Shown here: positions 2,721 to 5,792 of the stretch, piece after piece | How the letters are laid out: each line of letters starts with the position of its first letter | Position numbering within the stretch: the first letter of the stretch is position 1 | Assembly (NCBI GenBank): GCA_034659075.1 | Contig: JAYEGM010000018.1 | Location: 1-5,792 of the forward strand | DNA: 5,792 nt | Source of the DNA: BMS3Bbin11 sp034659075 | GTDB lineage: Bacteria; Pseudomonadota; Gammaproteobacteria; BMS3Bbin11 | Direction of reading: 5' to 3' | Translations under genes and position numbers: made by a program | Notes under the pieces: model-generated | Told to the model about the DNA's origin: nothing | Databases searched by the model: none | The model's input: the letters and a program-made list of their open reading frames with translations, nothing else

Positions 2721-5324
2721 TCAGGATTTAAGTTGTTCAGCAACCAGATCTTTTACAGCCGCTATGGCTTCACTGAGTTTTTCAGGTTTACTGGCCCCTG
2801 CCTGAGCCATGTCAGGCCGTCCACCGCCGCGACCGCCAGCAATTTCGGCAACAGAACGAATCAGGTTTCCTGCATGGACACGATCTGTCAAATCAGCTGA
2901 TACGCCTGCAATAAAACTCACCTTTTCACCATTGCTTGCACCCAGTACCACGACTACACTGCCCAGTTTGCTACGTAGCTGATCAATAGTTTTGCGCATA
3001 GCATCGGCATTTGCATTATCCATGATGCTGGCCACTACCGGTACCCCTTCGACTTCAATGACAGTTGAAGCTATATCATCACCACTGGATGAGGCCAGTT
3101 TATCATTTAGCCGGTTGTTTTCTTTCTCTAGACCATGAAGCTTATCGAGCAGGCTTTGCACTTTTTCTTCGGTATTGGTTATATTTCCTTTAACTATCGC
3201 AGAAATTTTATTAAGCGTAGCCATACGCTCAGAAAAATATTGCATTGCAGCATTGCCTGTCAGTGCCTCAATTCGCCGTACACCGGCAGCCACGCCGGAT
3301 TCACTGCGAATGACTAAAAGGCCGATATCACCGGTACGGGAAACATGCGTGCCACCACATAATTCCATGGAAAAGTCCCCCATACGGACAACTCTTACCT
3401 CATCGCCATATTTTTCCCCAAACAGGGCAACTGCACCTGCTTTTTTAGCTTCATCAATTGCCATCACAGCAGTATGCACATCTCGGTTTGCTCGGATTTC
3501 TTTGTTTACAAGGTTTTCTATCTGCTTGATTTCATCCTTACTGAGTGGGCTGAAATGCGAAAAATCAAAACGCAGATAGTCTGCGTTCACCAATGAACCT
3601 TTCTGCTCAACATGATTGCCTAATACCGATTTAAGTGCTGCATGCATCAAGTGTGTAGCTGAGTGATTAAGCGCAGTCTCCTGCCGGAGTACTGCATTGA
3701 CCTCTGCAATGACGGGACTGTTTACTTTTAATACGCCTGAGCGTAATCGCCCAATATGTCCAAAGATAGTCCCATTCAGCTTCTTTGTATCTTCGATATC
3801 AAACAGAGCTTTACCTGCTAAAAGCTGACCAGTATCACCGGCCTGACCGCCGCTCTCTGCATAAAAAGGTGTTTTATCGAGGATAATGACGGCTGTATCT
3901 CCTTCATTTATCTCGCTTACCGCGTTGCTGTCCTGATAGATAGCAGCAATATTTGCTGTTCCCTCAATCTGATTGTAACCGGTAAATTCAGTACACCCCT
4001 CGACCTGTATCCGGCTGGTTTCTACTGTTGAAAATTGACTTGAAGAACGCGCCTGTTGACGTTGCTTCTCCATTTCCTTTTCAAAGCCCTGCTGGTCTAC
4101 CGTCAGCCCTCTCTCTCTGGCAATATCCGCAGTTAGATCTAACGGGAAGCCATGTGTGTCATAGAGCCGAAAGGCTGTCACTCCATCGATGACATTGCCC
4201 TTTAATTCCGTAATCGCCTGATTAAGAATACTCATCCCTGTTTCCAGGGTTTCAGCGAAACGCTCTTCTTCTGTTTTCAGAACGGATTTGATGCTTGCCT
4301 GTGATTTTGCCAGTTCAGGGTAGGCCTCACCCATTTCATCGACTAATGGTGCAACCAGTTTGTGAAAAAAAGCACCCTTCGTTCCAAGCATATGGCCATG
4401 CCTGACGGCACGCCGGATAATGCGTCGCAGTACGTATCCCCGACCTTCATTTGATGGCACAACACCATCCAGGATGAGAAATGAGGTCGAGCGTATATGA
4501 TCAGCAATGACGCGCAGTGATTTATTATCCAGCACTTCGCAGGAAGTGACTTTTCCTGCCGCAGCGACAAGATGCTTAAACAGATCGATATCATAGTTAT
4601 TGCTAACACCCTGCTGTACCGCTGCCAGGCGCTCCAGGCCCATTCCTGTATCGACAGAGGGTTTGGGCAAATCTTTTAGCGTGCCATCAGCAGCCCTGTC
4701 ATACTGCATGAAGACGAGGTTCCATATTTCAACATATCGATCGCCATCCTCATCTGCTGAACCGGGAGGACCGCCCTCTATTTCAGGCCCATGATCATAA
4801 AATATTTCAGTGCAGGGCCCACAGGGACCGGTATCCCCCATAGACCAGAAGTTGTCTTTCGCGCCGATGCGTATGCAACGTCCCGGTTTGATTCCAATTT
4901 CATTCAACCAGATGCTTTCTGCTGTGTCGTCTTCCTCGAAAACAGTCACCCAGAGCCTGTCTGCCGGGATCTTCATGATCTCGGTAAGAAACTCCCAGGC
5001 ATACATAATGGCATCCTGTTTAAAATAGTCGCCGAAGCTAAAGTTACCGAGCATTTCGAAGAAGGTGTGATGGCGAGCGGTGTAGCCAACATTTTCAAGA
5101 TCGTTGTGTTTGCCGCCAGCACGTACGCAGCGCTGCGAACTGGCTGCACGGTGATAGGGCCTTGTTTCGTTGCCAAGGAATACATCCTTGAACTGCACCA
5201 TACCTGCATTGGTAAACAGCAACGAGGGGTCATTTCCGGGCACAAGCGAGCTGCTTGCTACGACTTCATGTCCCTTTGAGGCAAAATACTCAAGAAACTG
5301 TTTTCTTATTTCACTGCTTTTCAT
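2721..5324 (-). CDS. alaS: Alanine-tRNA ligase (alanyl-tRNA synthetase)
   Basis: Charges tRNA-Ala with alanine and clears mischarged Ser/Gly-tRNA-Ala. The 867-aa product is close to the E. coli enzyme (876 aa). Class II motifs are visible: motif 1 region SSSLVPGNDPSLLFTNAGM (24-42), motif 2 region with RHHTFFEMLGNFSFGDYFK (84-102) and motif 3 DTGMGLERL (225-233). The editing domain has ESGGQAGDTG (490-499), HSATH (554-558) and CGGTH (656-660), whose His and Cys residues form the zinc site. A heptad-like segment (around 717-744) leads to the glycine-rich C-terminal domain GGRGGGRPDMAQ (830-841). The ATG at 5324 was chosen because MKSSEIRKQFLEYF aligns with the E. coli N terminus. A TTG at 5351 with AAGAGG (5361-5356) ahead of it would add nine residues. 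It starts 35 bp after recX and ends 42 bp before lysC, suggesting one operon. Confidence 0.97.
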   Translation of the reverse strand: MKSSEIRKQFLEYFASKGHEVVASSSLVPGNDPSLLFTNAGMVQFKDVFLGNETRPYHRAASSQRCVRAGGKHNDLENVGYTARHHTFFEMLGNFSFGDYFKQDAIMYAWEFLTEIMKIPADRLWVTVFEEDDTAESIWLNEIGIKPGRCIRIGAKDNFWSMGDTGPCGPCTEIFYDHGPEIEGGPPGSADEDGDRYVEIWNLVFMQYDRAADGTLKDLPKPSVDTGMGLERLAAVQQGVSNNYDIDLFKHLVAAAGKVTSCEVLDNKSLRVIADHIRSTSFLILDGVVPSNEGRGYVLRRIIRRAVRHGHMLGTKGAFFHKLVAPLVDEMGEAYPELAKSQASIKSVLKTEEERFAETLETGMSILNQAITELKGNVIDGVTAFRLYDTHGFPLDLTADIARERGLTVDQQGFEKEMEKQRQQARSSSQFSTVETSRIQVEGCTEFTGYNQIEGTANIAAIYQDSNAVSEINEGDTAVIILDKTPFYAESGGQAGDTGQLLAGKALFDIEDTKKLNGTIFGHIGRLRSGVLKVNSPVIAEVNAVLRQETALNHSATHLMHAALKSVLGNHVEQKGSLVNADYLRFDFSHFSPLSKDEIKQIENLVNKEIRANRDVHTAVMAIDEAKKAGAVALFGEKYGDEVRVVRMGDFSMELCGGTHVSRTGDIGLLVIRSESGVAAGVRRIEALTGNAAMQYFSERMATLNKISAIVKGNITNTEEKVQSLLDKLHGLEKENNRLNDKLASSSGDDIASTVIEVEGVPVVASIMDNANADAMRKTIDQLRSKLGSVVVVLGASNGEKVSFIAGVSADLTDRVHAGNLIRSVAEIAGGRGGGRPDMAQAGASKPEKLSEAIAAVKDLVAEQLKS

Positions 5325-5359
5325 AGCCTGGCAGATACACCTTAATTCCAAGGAACCTC

Positions 5360-5792
5360 TTAATCAAAATCCGCATCCCGCATAATGATAAATATCATCT
5401 CCTGCGGGAACCCTCTCGAACAGAGGAATCTTACCTTTTTTGCGCGTTCTGCGGGAGTCCCAGACAGGCTGCCGGCATACTTTTTTTTAATTAAATTCAC
5501 CAGTACCTGCTGCCAGTCAGGTGCCAGCTCGTCCATTACACCCTCAATAACCTGGTCTGCTACACCTTTGCTGCGCAATTCATAGCGTACTTTTACAGGT
5601 CCATGACCTCGATTAAAGCGGGAATGGACCATGCTTTCACAAAAACGTCTATCAGAAACCAGGTTGTCACGAACCAGACCCTCAATAGCTTCTTCAACCA
5701 GGTCAGGGTCAAAACCCTTGTTTATTAGTTTACAGGAAAGCTCCTTAACGCCATGTTCACGGCGTGCCAGCAAATCCATGGCACGCCTTCTG
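5360..5792 (-). CDS. recX: Regulatory protein RecX, 5' end outside window
   Basis: RecX binds RecA filaments and limits RecA activity in recombination and the SOS response. The visible 143 codons hold the helical repeats of the family: LLARREHGVKELSCKLINKG, a middle repeat with DNLVSDRRFCESMVHSR and GHGPVKVRYELRSKGV, and a C-terminal repeat ending in FLCSRGFPQEMIFIIM. The frame stays open to the right edge (residues RRRA before MDLLARREH). Family members usually carry extra residues before this motif, so the ATG at 5779 is probably internal and the true start lies beyond the window. In gammaproteobacteria recX follows recA, which is expected just outside to the right. Its stop overlaps a Shine-Dalgarno-like AAGAGG ahead of alaS, in keeping with co-transcription. 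It is identified by sequence pattern and position. Confidence 0.9.
   Translation of the reverse strand, partial: RRRAMDLLARREHGVKELSCKLINKGFDPDLVEEAIEGLVRDNLVSDRRFCESMVHSRFNRGHGPVKVRYELRSKGVADQVIEGVMDELAPDWQQVLVNLIKKKYAGSLSGTPAERAKKVRFLCSRGFPQEMIFIIMRDADFD

Noticed and set aside
4791..5279. Plus-strand open frame of 162 codons inside alaS
   Set aside because: It is a shadow of alaS on the opposite strand, with no recognisable family features.
1..5792. CRISPR array, toxin-antitoxin or defence gene cluster
   Set aside because: No repeat-spacer pattern and no unassigned gene-sized frame remains; the window is core genes plus one integrase fragment.

Overview
The window looks like the chromosome of a free-living gammaproteobacterium. 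It carries the conserved block recX - alaS - lysC - csrA - tRNA-Ser - tRNA-Arg, all on the minus strand. As I recall, E. coli has recX, alaS, csrA and the serV/argV tRNAs in this order, and pseudomonads and many other gammaproteobacteria also have lysC between alaS and csrA. The genus cannot be fixed from the sequence. Protein-coding GC looks moderate, and one spacer is very AT-rich.

Layout from right to left, in the direction of transcription: a 5'-truncated recX (RecA regulator) runs in from the right edge. It is followed by alaS (alanyl-tRNA synthetase, about 867 aa), then lysC (aspartokinase, 407 aa, with a good candidate internal start for a separate regulatory subunit). Next is a short csrA (60 aa, GTG start) with its own leader containing two plausible CsrA-binding GGA motifs. 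Then come tRNA-Ser(GCU) with a perfect intrinsic terminator, an AT-rich gene-free stretch of about 390 bp (609-996), and tRNA-Arg(ACG) with a strong sigma70-like promoter. At the left edge, on the opposite strand, is the catalytic C-terminal part of a tyrosine recombinase (integrase). Its stop codon lies 25 bp from the 3' end of tRNA-Arg.

Functionally, the core genes cover translation (alaS, two tRNAs), aspartate-family amino acid synthesis (lysC), recombination control (recX) and global post-transcriptional control (csrA). The integrase beside the tRNA-Arg 3' end marks the edge of a genomic island or prophage that extends left, out of the window. The most interesting detail at this junction is that the terminator for tRNA-Arg appears to lie inside the last codons of the integrase gene. 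Its stem pairs well only in RNA made from the tRNA-Arg strand.

I see no wholly new system in the window. The observations worth checking are the island junction and its embedded terminator, the inverted pair of DnaA boxes upstream of tRNA-Arg, the csrA leader, and the internal start in lysC.
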